Source: Rhodosalinus sediminis
Lineage (GTDB): Bacteria; Pseudomonadota; Alphaproteobacteria; Rhodobacterales; Rhodobacteraceae
Direction of reading: 5' to 3'
Length of the DNA stretch: 64,000 nt
Assembly: GCF_003385555.1 (NCBI RefSeq)
Contig: NZ_QOHR01000007.1
Span: forward strand, 1-64,000
This document shows, one piece after another, positions 8,308 to 16,090 of the stretch; the first letter of the stretch is position 1, and every line of letters starts with the position of its first letter. Below the pieces are notes generated by a model. It was not told the origin of the DNA. It worked only from the letters and a program-made list of their open reading frames with translations, and ran no database searches. The translations under genes were made by a program, and so were the position numbers.

Positions 8308-9102
8308 TCACACCCGTCCGACGACCCGCGACACGCTCGTGGCGCCGACGAACATCGCCGCCGCCACGCTCACGATGGTCGGGCCGGTGGGCGTGTCGAG
8401 ATGATAGGAGGCCGCGAGCCCGCCGAGCGCCGCGGTCGCGCCGATCCCGGCGGCGAGCGCCGCCATCCCCTCGGGCGTGCGGGCGAAGGGCCGGGCGGTC
8501 GCCGCCGGGATGATCAGGAGCGCCGTGATCAGCAGCACGCCGACCACCTTGATCGCCACCGCGACCACCACCGCGAGCGCGAGCGTCAGCACGAGTTCCT
8601 CCCGCCGCGGGTCGAGGCCCGCGGCCCGCGCCAGATCGGGGTTCAGCGTCGTGGTCAAAAGCGCCTGCCAGCGCCACGCCACCAGCGCCACCACGAGCGC
8701 CGCGCCGCCCCAGATCACCGCGAGATCGGCGCGCGACACGGCGAGGATGTCGCCGAAGAGATAGGCCATCAGGTCGAGCTGGATGCTCTCGAGGAACGAC
8801 ACCGCCACGAGCCCCACGGCGAGCGCCGCATGCGCCATCACGCCGAGCAGCGTGTCCATCGCGTAGCCCTGCCCCGAGAGCGCCGTCACCGCGCCCGCCA
8901 TGACGAGCGCGACGACGAGCGCGCCGGCGAAGATCGGCAGCGCCAGCGCGAGCGAGAGCGCGACGCCGAGGATCGCGGCATGCGCCGTCGCGTCGCCGAA
9001 ATAGGCCATGCGCCGCCAGACCACGAAACAGCCGAGCGGCGCGGCGGCGAGCGCCGTGCCCACGCCGCCGAGCGCCGCGCGGGTCAGGAAGTCGTCGAGC
9101 AT
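8308..9102 (-). CDS. znuB: Zinc ABC transporter permease ZnuB
   Basis: The product is 264 residues, a nearly all-hydrophobic ABC-3 family permease with about eight helices. Family signatures include RRMAYFGDATAHAAILG near the N-terminus and LLITALLIIPAATAR near residue 190. With ZnuC and ZnuA it forms the high-affinity zinc importer of the inner membrane. Its ATG at 9102 lies 19 bases inside the 3' end of znuC, indicating coupled translation. It is the last gene of the minus-strand zur-znuC-znuB operon. Confidence 0.95.
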   Translation of the reverse strand: MLDDFLTRAALGGVGTALAAAPLGCFVVWRRMAYFGDATAHAAILGVALSLALALPIFAGALVVALVMAGAVTALSGQGYAMDTLLGVMAHAALAVGLVAVSFLESIQLDLMAYLFGDILAVSRADLAVIWGGAALVVALVAWRWQALLTTTLNPDLARAAGLDPRREELVLTLALAVVVAVAIKVVGVLLITALLIIPAATARPFARTPEGMAALAAGIGATAALGGLAASYHLDTPTGPTIVSVAAAMFVGATSVSRVVGRV

Positions 9103-9842
9103 GGCGCCGCCTCGTCGATGGTCTCGGGCTCGTGCCGGTGGTCGTGGTGGTGCTGATAAAGCGCGAGCGTGCCCGCCGTCCCCTCGCCGAAGAGCGCGCG
9201 ATAGTCCGGCGCGGCGGCCACCACCTGCGGCGTGCCTTCGCAGCAGACGTGCCCGTTCAGGCAGACCACCCGGTCCGAGGCCGCCATCACCACGTGCAGG
9301 TCATGGCTCACCATCAGCACCGCGCAGCCCGTCTCGGCCCGGAGCGTCTCGATCCGGCGATAGAAGGCCGCCGCCCCCGGCTGGTCGAGGCCGGAGGTCG
9401 GCTCGTCGAGGATCAGGAGGTCGGGGTCCTCCAGAAGCGCGCGCGCCAGCAGCACGCGCTGGAACTGCCCGCCCGAGAGCGCGGCCATCTGCCGGCGCTC
9501 GAGCCCCGGCACGCCCGCCTGCTCGAGCGCGGCGCGCGTCGCCGCGGGCGCCACCCGGCGCGGCAGCGACAAAAAGCGCGCCACGGTCATCGGCAGCGTG
9601 GGGTCGAGGACGAGCTTCTGCGGCACGTAGCCGATGCGCAGCCCCGGCGCGCGGCGCACCCGCCCCGCGTCGGGCGCGAGCCCACCGATCAGCGCGCGCA
9701 GGAGCGTGGACTTGCCCGAGCCGTTCGGTCCGACCACGGTGACGATCTCGCCCCGGTCGATGTGGAAATCGACATGCTCGAGCACGCGCGTCGCGCCGTA
9801 GCCGACGCTCAGCCCCTCGGTGGAAAGGAGCGCCGCGCTCAT
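9084..9842 (-). CDS. znuC: Zinc ABC transporter ATPase ZnuC
   Basis: The product is 252 residues with Walker A GPNGSGKST at 38-46, signature LSGGQFQRVLLARAL and Walker B LLILDEPTSGLD. The C-terminus is His-rich (ALYQHHHDHRH), typical of ZnuC and absent from most other ATPases. It energises zinc import through ZnuB. The ATG at 9842 overlaps the zur stop by four bases (ATGA), so regulator and transporter are cotranslated. The frame is open further upstream but that part overlaps zur in another frame and is not coding. Confidence 0.95.
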   Translation of the reverse strand: MSAALLSTEGLSVGYGATRVLEHVDFHIDRGEIVTVVGPNGSGKSTLLRALIGGLAPDAGRVRRAPGLRIGYVPQKLVLDPTLPMTVARFLSLPRRVAPAATRAALEQAGVPGLERRQMAALSGGQFQRVLLARALLEDPDLLILDEPTSGLDQPGAAAFYRRIETLRAETGCAVLMVSHDLHVVMAASDRVVCLNGHVCCEGTPQVVAAAPDYRALFGEGTAGTLALYQHHHDHRHEPETIDEAAPCSTTS

Positions 9843-10315
9843 GCCGGGCCGGCCCCGGCGCAGGCGGGGCAGAGGCCCACCGCCTCGCGCACCGTGCGCT
9901 CGATGGTGAAGCCGGCGGCCTCCGCCGCGCGGCCGAGCTCGCCGGCTGTGGGCGCGACCTCCGCCTCGGTCACCCGGTCGCAAGCGCGGCAGATCAGGAA
10001 GGCCGGCGCATGCCGGTCCTGCGCGTGCGTGCAGGCGACGAAGGCGTTCAGCCGCTCGATCCGGTGCGCGAAGCCGTGCGTCGTCAGGAACTCGAGAGCG
10101 CGATAGGCCACAGGGGGCTGCGCGCCGCGCCCCTCGGCGCGCAGGCGGTCGAGGATCTCGTAGGCGCCCATCGCGCGGTGCTCTTCGAGCAGGATCTCGA
10201 GCACGCGGCGCCGCGCCGGCGTGAGCCGCAGGCCCTGCGCCGCGCAATAGCGCTCCGCCTGCGCGAGGCCGCGCGCGATGCAGTCGCCGTGATCATGCGT
10301 CTCGAAGCCGGTCAT
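9839..10315 (-). CDS. zur: Zinc uptake regulator Zur (Fur family)
   Basis: The product is 158 residues with the Fur-family layout: a winged helix in the N-terminal half (LRLTPARRRVLEILLEEHR, then PPVAYRALEFL) and a C-terminal dimerisation domain with CxxC pairs (ICRACD and LCPACAGAG) for structural zinc. The PVAYRAL helix and the cluster position mark it as Zur rather than Fur. With zinc bound it should repress znuA and its own operon. It is transcribed divergently from znuA, with a palindrome in the 95-base gap. Confidence 0.93.
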   Translation of the reverse strand: MTGFETHDHGDCIARGLAQAERYCAAQGLRLTPARRRVLEILLEEHRAMGAYEILDRLRAEGRGAQPPVAYRALEFLTTHGFAHRIERLNAFVACTHAQDRHAPAFLICRACDRVTEAEVAPTAGELGRAAEAAGFTIERTVREAVGLCPACAGAGPA

Positions 10316-10350
10316 GGGCGTGGTCCTCGCACGGTCCGATATCGGGTTGC

Positions 10351-10369
10351 AATGATATAGTGTTTCATT
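10351..10369. promoter_or_regulatory. Candidate Zur operator between zur and znuA
   Basis: The 19-base sequence AATGATATAGTGTTTCATT is an imperfect palindrome with perfect AATGA/TCATT arms, AT-rich in a GC-rich background. It sits in the divergent zur/znuA promoter region, 36 bases before zur and about 41 before znuA. A second, weaker dyad, TGTTACATAGTTACA, lies at 10386-10400 directly before the znuA ribosome-binding site. Either could be the Zur box; the first is better placed to control both directions. Confidence 0.5.
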
Positions 10370-10410
10370 TATGTGCCTTTCAGAGTGTTACATAGTTACA
10401 GGAGTCACCC

Positions 10411-11547
10411 ATGTCCATCCGTGCCGTGACGCTCGCCCTCGCGGGGGCCGCCTCCCTCGCCGCGCTGCCGGCGCGGGCCGAGCCGCCGAAGGTCGCCGCC
10501 GACATCGCGCCGGTCCACTCGCTCGTCGCGCAGGTGATGGCGGGCGTGGGCAAGCCCGAGCTGATCGTGCGCCCCGGCGCCTCGCCGCACGGCTACGCGC
10601 TGCGCCCCTCAGAGGCGGGGGCGCTGCAGGACGCCGATCTCGTCGTCTGGATCGGGCCGGAGCTGACGCCGTGGCTCGACCGCTCCCTCGACACGCTCGC
10701 GCCGGAGGCGGCGCGGCTCGCGCTCCTCGCGCAGGACGAGACGCGCACGCGCCCCTTCCGCACCGGCGCGACCTTCGCGGCCCATTACCACGGCACGGGG
10801 GAGGACGCGCACGGGCATGAGCACGAGGACCACGAGCAGGAGCACGAGAGCGGAGAGCACGGGCACGAGGATCACGCGGGCGGAGAGCACGCGCACGGAG
10901 ACCACGAGGACGCGGACCACGGGCACGACGATGATGCCCATGACGACCATGCCCACGACGAGGACCATGCGCACGACGAGGAGCATGCCCACGACGAGGA
11001 GCATGCCCACGACGAGGGGCACGCCCACGATCACACCGGGACGGACCCGCACGCCTGGCTCGACCCGGCGAACGGCAAGGCGTGGCTCGACGTGATCGCG
11101 GCGGAGCTGTCGCGGGCCGATCCGGGGAACGCGGGCACCTATCTCTCCAACGCCGCCGACGCCAAGGCGGAGATCGACGCCACGGTGGCCGACATCGAGG
11201 CGCGGCTCGACGGCATGGGCGATCTCTCCTTCGTCGTCTTTCACGACGCCTACCAGTACTTCGAGGCGCGCTTCGGCCTGAGCGCCGCGGGGGCGATCTC
11301 GCTCAGCGACGCGACGGACCCGAGCCCCGCGCGAATCGCCGAGCTCCGCGAGATGGTCGCCGCGCGCGGCATCGACTGCGCCTTCGCCGAGCCGCAGTTC
11401 GCGCCTGGCGTCCTCGAGGCGGTGTTTTCCGGGACCGAGGCCGAGATCTCGGTGATCGACCCGATGGGCACCGAGATCGCCCCCGGCCCGGACTTCTACC
11501 CGGCGCTGCTGCGCTCTGTCGCGGACTCCGTCGCGCGCTGCGGGTGA
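10411..11547 (+). CDS. znuA: Zinc ABC transporter substrate-binding protein ZnuA
   Basis: The product is 378 residues with a Sec signal peptide ending near ARA at 21-23. The zinc-binding lobes carry His60 (ASPHGY), the DPHAWLDP motif near residue 212, VVFHDAYQYF and the FAEPQF segment. Between them, at about 125-208, is a very long His/Asp/Glu-rich loop that probably loads or buffers zinc. It is longer than in most homologues and encoded partly by 18-base tandem repeats. GGAG precedes the ATG. ZnuA delivers zinc to ZnuB in the periplasm. Divergent from zur and presumably Zur-repressed. Confidence 0.96.
   Translation: MSIRAVTLALAGAASLAALPARAEPPKVAADIAPVHSLVAQVMAGVGKPELIVRPGASPHGYALRPSEAGALQDADLVVWIGPELTPWLDRSLDTLAPEAARLALLAQDETRTRPFRTGATFAAHYHGTGEDAHGHEHEDHEQEHESGEHGHEDHAGGEHAHGDHEDADHGHDDDAHDDHAHDEDHAHDEEHAHDEEHAHDEGHAHDHTGTDPHAWLDPANGKAWLDVIAAELSRADPGNAGTYLSNAADAKAEIDATVADIEARLDGMGDLSFVVFHDAYQYFEARFGLSAAGAISLSDATDPSPARIAELREMVAARGIDCAFAEPQFAPGVLEAVFSGTEAEISVIDPMGTEIAPGPDFYPALLRSVADSVARCG
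10951..11022 (+). repeat. 18-base tandem repeat inside znuA
   Basis: Four consecutive 18-base units, variants of GCCCACGACGAGGAGCAT, each encode an AHDE(D/E)H-type hexapeptide in the His-rich loop of ZnuA. Further partial units flank them. Units differ by one or two bases. Being a multiple of three, unit gain or loss changes loop length without breaking the frame. Confidence 0.85.
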
Positions 11548-11556
11548 GTGCGGCGC

Positions 11557-11580
11557 GGCGGGCGGGCCGTCCCGCCCGCC
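11557..11580 (+). terminator. Hairpin after znuA
   Basis: A 10-bp perfect stem, GGCGGGCGGG / CCCGCCCGCC, with a CCGT loop starts nine bases after the znuA stop. It has no T run, so it is a probable but not certain terminator. Confidence 0.5.
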
Positions 11581-11850
11581 CGCGGACGCCGCGGCCTTCG
11601 CTCCGCGGGCCGGGCGACCGAAGGCCCAACGCCGTGTCGGCAGGGCCCCGCCGCGCGGTCCCTTCGGGGCTGCGCGGAGCGGCGCCCGGGGCGCGCGGGG
11701 CGCGCGGGAGCGCCCCGCCACATCGGGGTTGATTTTTTCGACTGAATTAGTCAGGAATGGTGTCAGGCCCAGCCGACGCCGTCTCGCCAGGTCGATCCCC
11801 CTCCGGCGCCGCATCGGCGCCCGGACCGCGACCGAGAGGAGACGCCGGCG
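11581..11850. other. Intergenic region before the duplicated unknown gene pair
   Basis: Mostly GC-rich with no convincing gene. An AT-rich island around 11728-11752 (GATTTTTTCGACTGAATTAG) contains the near-palindrome GACTGAATTAGTC at 11740-11752. It is the best candidate for a promoter or operator of the gene at 11851. The AGGAG before 11851 is that gene's ribosome-binding site. Confidence 0.35.
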
Positions 11851-12336
11851 ATGCCGCACGACACCCCATCCTGTTCCCCGGCCGAGCGCGGCACGCCCGT
11901 CGCCGCCCTCGGGCTCGACGCCCCGGAGCGCGCCGTGCTCGACATCCTGCGCCACTACTGCGTGAGCTTCGCCGCCCCGGCGCGCGAGGGCTGGGTCACG
12001 GCGATCCGCGCCGCGCTCGACGCCTTCGGCGAGGCGCGCGGCCCGCATGTCGCCGTCGCCGCGCTCGCCGCGCTGCAGGTGCTGCGCCGCACGCGCGCCT
12101 CGGGCTTTCGCTTCAACACGCCGGACTGCCCGGACTGCGCCGAGGCTGTCACCGGGCACGAGCGGCTGCTGATCGCCGCCCTGCGCGCAGCCGCCGCCGG
12201 CCGGGACGAGGCCGCGCGCGCCCATGCCGATCTGCTCTGCGAGGGCAACGGCGGCGGCCGGGTGGCCGCCGCGCTCTCCGTGCTCGCCGAGACGGCGCGC
12301 CTCCGCGCGCCGGCGCCCGTTTCCGATCCCGCCTGA
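11851..12336 (+). CDS. Conserved hypothetical protein, paralogue of the next gene (copy A)
   Basis: The product is 161 residues, soluble, with no signal peptide or membrane helix. The N-terminal half contains GLDAPERAVLDILRHYCVSF, then AAP, a Trp, GEARGPHV and a Leu/Arg-rich segment. This pattern recurs almost exactly in the downstream gene, so the two arose by duplication. Copy A alone has a CPDC cysteine pair (DCPDCAEAVTGHERLL) in the middle, a possible metal or redox site. AGGAG lies seven bases before its ATG. I do not recognise the family, and no function is proposed. Confidence 0.75.
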   Translation: MPHDTPSCSPAERGTPVAALGLDAPERAVLDILRHYCVSFAAPAREGWVTAIRAALDAFGEARGPHVAVAALAALQVLRRTRASGFRFNTPDCPDCAEAVTGHERLLIAALRAAAAGRDEAARAHADLLCEGNGGGRVAAALSVLAETARLRAPAPVSDPA

Positions 12337-12359
12337 CGCCCGCGCCGAGGAGCCCGCCG

Positions 12360-12905
12360 ATGACCACCCATACCGACCCTCGCGCCGCCGATCCCCGGCC
12401 CGCCACGCCCGTCTTCGTCCGGGTGACCGAGGATGCGACCGCCGCGCCGGTCGAAAGCCTCGGCCTCGACGGTTTCGAGACCGGGGTGCTCGCCGTGCTG
12501 CGCCACGTCTGCCTGAGCTTCGCCGCGCCCGAAGGGCAGTCGTGGCGCCACGCCTTCGCCATCGCGACCGAGCGCTGGGGCCCGGCGCGCGGGCCGGAGG
12601 TGGTCACCGGGCTGCTTCCGGTGCTCGACGCGCTGGCCGAGACGCGGCGCGCGCCCTTCGCGGTGATGGATCCGCTGTCGCTGGCCGTGCGCGGGCGCGT
12701 GACCGCGGACGAGGCGGGGCTCATGCGGCTCATCGCGGCGATGCGGCGCGAGCGCACCGGCGCCGCGCGCGGCGAGATCGCCGGGCTCGCCGAGGGGCGC
12801 GCCGACCCGGGGCTGATCGCCGCCGCCCTCGCCTTCGCCGCGCGCCACCGCGCGGCCGAGGGCCAGGCCGCCCGCGCCCCCGCACCGGTTCGAGTGCTGC
12901 ACTGA
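12360..12905 (+). CDS. Conserved hypothetical protein, paralogue of the previous gene (copy B)
   Basis: The product is 181 residues. After a Pro/Ala-rich 30-residue N-terminus it shows GLDGFETGVLAVLRHVCLSF, AAP, a Trp, ARGPEVV and a Leu/Arg-rich stretch, colinear with copy A. The ATG at 12360 is preceded by GAGGAG. An in-frame upstream extension overlapping copy A is rejected because it is out of register with the paralogy. Copy B lacks the CPDC pair of copy A and has instead DPLSLAVRGRVTADEAGLMRL. The 23-base gap indicates one operon of two diverged duplicates. Unknown function. Confidence 0.75.
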   Translation: MTTHTDPRAADPRPATPVFVRVTEDATAAPVESLGLDGFETGVLAVLRHVCLSFAAPEGQSWRHAFAIATERWGPARGPEVVTGLLPVLDALAETRRAPFAVMDPLSLAVRGRVTADEAGLMRLIAAMRRERTGAARGEIAGLAEGRADPGLIAAALAFAARHRAAEGQAARAPAPVRVLH

Positions 12906-12917
12906 GCGGGCCGGCCC

Positions 12918-13682
12918 TCAGCCCCGCCGCCGCGCCTCCACCGCGCCGATGACCGGGCAGCCGAGCGTGCGCTCGAGCGCGCGCACCAGCTCGTCGACCG
13001 TGCGGGTCGAGACGTAGAGCCCCCCGGTCGCGTCGGCGAGGCACTTGGCGACGGTGGGGCCGGCGTAGCCCTCCGCCTCGGGGCTGTTCCAGCGGAAGAT
13101 GTCGTCCACGATGCGGAAGCCGATGACGTGCACCTGCAGGTCGGCGCCCGTGGCCGCGAGCCGCGCGCCGAGCGCGCAGGGCCGCCCGCCGCAGGTCTCG
13201 TCCCCGTCGGTGACGAGCACGACGACGCCCGGCCGCGCGCGGTAGTCGAGCGCCTCTGCCGCACGTTCGACCGAGGCCGCGAGGGGCGTGAGGCCGCCGG
13301 GCTCCAGCGCCTCCACCGCCGCGATCACCGCGCCGGCGGTCCGTGGCCCGGGCGGGACGCGGAGCGCGATGCCGGTGCAGGAATCGGCCCCGCCCGGCCC
13401 GTAGGTGAGAAGCCCGACGTCGCGCACCGCGGCGATGCCGGGCAGCGCCCGGCGCAGGGCGGCGCGCGCCTCCTCGATGCGGGGCGCCTCGGTGATGTCG
13501 TAGGCGACCTCGGCCATGCTCGCCGAGCCGTCGAAGACGAGCATGGCGTCGGCCGCGCAGCCCGGCGCGGCCGCGGGCGGCGACCCGCCCGCGATCAGGC
13601 CGGCCACGGCCCCCGCGAGGACGGCGCGGGCGCGCGGCCGGCCGGTGCGGCGCTCAGGCCGCGAGCCCCAGCTTGTAGACAT
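12918..13682 (-). CDS. Secreted von Willebrand factor type A domain protein
   Basis: The product is 254 residues with a hydrophobic signal-like segment (about 20-40) and then a VWA domain. The metal-ion-dependent adhesion site is visible as DGSASM, with the downstream GLTPLAAS and [11 protein letters not shown] segments. Several cysteines ([30 protein letters not shown]) suggest an exported, disulfide-bonded protein. The ATG at 13682 overlaps the 3' end of the upstream solute-binding-protein gene by 29 bases. It may bind a protein or metal partner in the periplasm; the partner is unknown. Confidence 0.8.
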   Translation of the reverse strand: MSTSWGSRPERRTGRPRARAVLAGAVAGLIAGGSPPAAAPGCAADAMLVFDGSASMAEVAYDITEAPRIEEARAALRRALPGIAAVRDVGLLTYGPGGADSCTGIALRVPPGPRTAGAVIAAVEALEPGGLTPLAASVERAAEALDYRARPGVVVLVTDGDETCGGRPCALGARLAATGADLQVHVIGFRIVDDIFRWNSPEAEGYAGPTVAKCLADATGGLYVSTRTVDELVRALERTLGCPVIGAVEARRRG

Positions 13683-15318
13683 GGATCTCGAAGGTGGGGT
13701 GCTGTTCGGCGCCGATCACCCCCTCGCGGTAATGGCGGAAGGTCGAGCGCCAGTAGGGCTGGATGACGACGCCCTCGTCGCGCAGGATCGTCTCGAGCCG
13801 CGCCATCACCTCGCGCCGGGCGTCGGCGTCGGCGATCGAGAGCGCCTCGGCGAGCGCCGCGTCGAACTCCGGGTTGGAGAAGCCCGTCTCGTTCCAGGGC
13901 TCGCCCGAGCGATAGGCGAGGCCGAGCACCTGCACGCCGAGCGGGCGCTGCGCCCAGTCCGTCGCCGAGAAGGGATACTGCGCCCAGTCGTTCCAGAAGG
14001 TCGAGCCGGGCAGGATCGTGCGCCGGACCTGAATCCCTGCGTCGCGGAGCTGCGCCGCCGCCGCGTCGGAGGTGTTGCGCCGCCAGTCGTCGTCGATCGA
14101 GATGAGCTCGTGCTCGAAGTCGGCCATCCCGGCCTCCTCCATGAGCGCGCGCGCCGCCTGCGGGTCGAACTCGGACGGGCCGATGTCGGCGTATTCCGGG
14201 TGGATCGGGCAGACGTGGTGGTTCTCCGCCACGGTACCCCGGTCCGAATAGCCCAGCGACAGGCAGACCGAATTGTCCACGGCGAGCGCGAGCGCGCGGC
14301 GCACACGCCGGTCGGCGTAGGGCGTCACGCCGTCCACGACCGCGGTCTGGTTGGTGCGGATGACGAGGGTGTTCGCCGTCACCGCCTCGGATTTCACCCA
14401 GCCGATGCCGTCGAGGATCTCGATGAACTCGCCGAGGCTCTCGTAGAGCATGTCCACCTCGCCCGAGTCGGCCGCGGCGACGATCGCCGCCTGATCGGTG
14501 CCGAAGTCGATGTACTCGATCCGGTCGAGCGCGGCCTCGCCGATCACGCCCTCGCCCCACCAGTCGTGGTCCGGGTTCTTCACCAGAACGGCGCGCACGC
14601 CCACCTGGAACTCGCCGGGCAGGTAGGGGCCAGTGCCGACGGGGCTCTCCAGCGGGTCGCCCGAGAAGCCCTGCGGCACGATGGCGGCCGGGAAGTCGGA
14701 GAAGCCGGCGATGAGCGTGATGTCGGGCTGATTGAGCGACAGGCGCACCGTCAGGTCGTCCACCACCGCGATCGCGCCCTCGCGCGCCACGCCGGTCTCG
14801 TCGTCGATCAGCGAGGACACCCGGCTCGCCATGGAGTTGCCCTCAACCTCGCGCTCGGCCCAGCGGCGGATGTTGTAGGCCACGTCCTCGGCGGTGAAGG
14901 GCCGCCCGTCGTTCCAGGTCACGCCGGGGCGGACGTTGAGCGTGTATTCGGTGGCGTCGTCGTTGACCTCCCACGATTCGAGCAGGATGCCCCGGAAGCT
15001 GCCGTCGCGGTTGTACTCGACGAGATACTCGAGCCAGCCGCGGGTGAAATTCGACATCTGCGGCCAGTCGTAGCTACGCGGGTCCTTGAGGGCCTTGACC
15101 GTGCTCTCGATGCGCAGCGTGCCGCCCTGCCGCTTGGCGGGCTGCGCGGCGGCGGGCGCGTCGAGGCCGATCAGCGCGTAGGCGGTGGGCGCCGCGACGC
15201 CGAGCGCGGTGGCCCGCGTCAGGAACTCCCGCCGGGAGAGGCGGCCCTCGGCGACTTCGCGGGCGTGCATTTCGGCGGCGGGGTGAACGAAGCCGCGGCG
15301 GGACTCGGGGGACGTCAT
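13654..15318 (-). CDS. ABC transporter substrate-binding protein, family 5 (peptide/nickel type), Tat-exported
   Basis: The product is 554 residues. The start at 15318 is chosen because the N-terminus then leads directly to a twin-arginine signal, [20 protein letters not shown]. The frame is open upstream but not conserved-looking. The body has DppA/OppA-like features: GGTLRI after the signal, [21 protein letters not shown], and a C-terminal region binding oligopeptides or similar ligands. No permease or ATPase gene lies nearby, so it is an orphan receptor whose transporter must be elsewhere. It is followed, overlapping, by the VWA gene and diverges from the cytochrome c gene. Confidence 0.88.
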   Translation of the reverse strand: MTSPESRRGFVHPAAEMHAREVAEGRLSRREFLTRATALGVAAPTAYALIGLDAPAAAQPAKRQGGTLRIESTVKALKDPRSYDWPQMSNFTRGWLEYLVEYNRDGSFRGILLESWEVNDDATEYTLNVRPGVTWNDGRPFTAEDVAYNIRRWAEREVEGNSMASRVSSLIDDETGVAREGAIAVVDDLTVRLSLNQPDITLIAGFSDFPAAIVPQGFSGDPLESPVGTGPYLPGEFQVGVRAVLVKNPDHDWWGEGVIGEAALDRIEYIDFGTDQAAIVAAADSGEVDMLYESLGEFIEILDGIGWVKSEAVTANTLVIRTNQTAVVDGVTPYADRRVRRALALAVDNSVCLSLGYSDRGTVAENHHVCPIHPEYADIGPSEFDPQAARALMEEAGMADFEHELISIDDDWRRNTSDAAAAQLRDAGIQVRRTILPGSTFWNDWAQYPFSATDWAQRPLGVQVLGLAYRSGEPWNETGFSNPEFDAALAEALSIADADARREVMARLETILRDEGVVIQPYWRSTFRHYREGVIGAEQHPTFEIHVYKLGLAA

Positions 15319-15558
15319 TCGGGGAGGGTCTCCGGTGTCGTGGGAAATGGCGCCTCGGGCGCCGGCGGGCCGCGTGTGCTCTCGTGTCTGCGGACCGGGT
15401 CTCTGCCGGCCGATCGCGGCGTGGACCATTAAATAATGCGTAACAGCGTGAGGCAACCGTCGCCTCGCCCCTGTTGCCCGGCGTCAATGCTGCGGCGCCG
15501 GGGCTCCGCGATCTTCGGGGACGGCCGGGCCGTCCGGCCGCGACCGAGGGAGGCGGAG

Positions 15559-16029
15559 ATGATCGCACCAAGGACAACCCGCGCCGCGGCGCTTCTCGCG
15601 GCGCTCGGCGCGCCGGCGGCGGCGCAGGGGCCGCAGGAACGCCCCGAGCCGATGCGGCCTGTGGTGGTCGAGCCCAGCGCGCGGGAATACCTGAACTCCT
15701 GCGCGTCGTGCCACGGCGCGGACGGCACGGGCGCGGGCTTTCTCACGCGGGTGTTCCGCGGCGTCGATCCCGGCGACCTGACGCAGCTCGCCGCGCGCAA
15801 CGGCGGGGTCTTTCCGCTCGAGCACGTCTTCGCGGTGATCGACGGGCGCGAGGAGGTCGCCGCGCACGGGCCACGCCGGATGCCCGTCTGGGGCGAGCGC
15901 TACATGATCGAGGAGCTGACCGAGCGCGGGCCGGACGAGCTGAACAGCCTGCGCGTCAGAAACCGGGTTTACGCGCTGGTGCACTATCTGCAATCGATAC
16001 AGGAGAGGGAGGACGCCGCGACGGACTGA
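15559..16029 (+). CDS. Small periplasmic c-type cytochrome
   Basis: The product is 156 residues with a signal peptide (MIAPRTTRAAALLAALGAPA, cleaved after AAAQ), one haem-binding CASCH motif near residue 50, and a likely methionine ligand in RRMPVWGERY. This is a class I cytochrome c. GGAGG-like sequence precedes the ATG at 15559. It lies 61 bases upstream of the DmdA-like gene on the same strand and may be cotranscribed. If so it could accept electrons from an oxidative demethylation or related periplasmic reaction, but this is inference only. Confidence 0.88.
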   Translation: MIAPRTTRAAALLAALGAPAAAQGPQERPEPMRPVVVEPSAREYLNSCASCHGADGTGAGFLTRVFRGVDPGDLTQLAARNGGVFPLEHVFAVIDGREEVAAHGPRRMPVWGERYMIEELTERGPDELNSLRVRNRVYALVHYLQSIQEREDAATD

Positions 16030-16090
16030 CGGCGCTCCGCGCGCCACGACCGCCACCGCGCCCGCCCGCGACCTGAGCGGAGACGAGGCC

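Noticed and set aside
8284-8309. GAGGCGC...GCGCCTC hairpin at the end of znuB
   Set aside because: Overlaps the stop codon with a 12-base loop and no T run; too weak to call a terminator.
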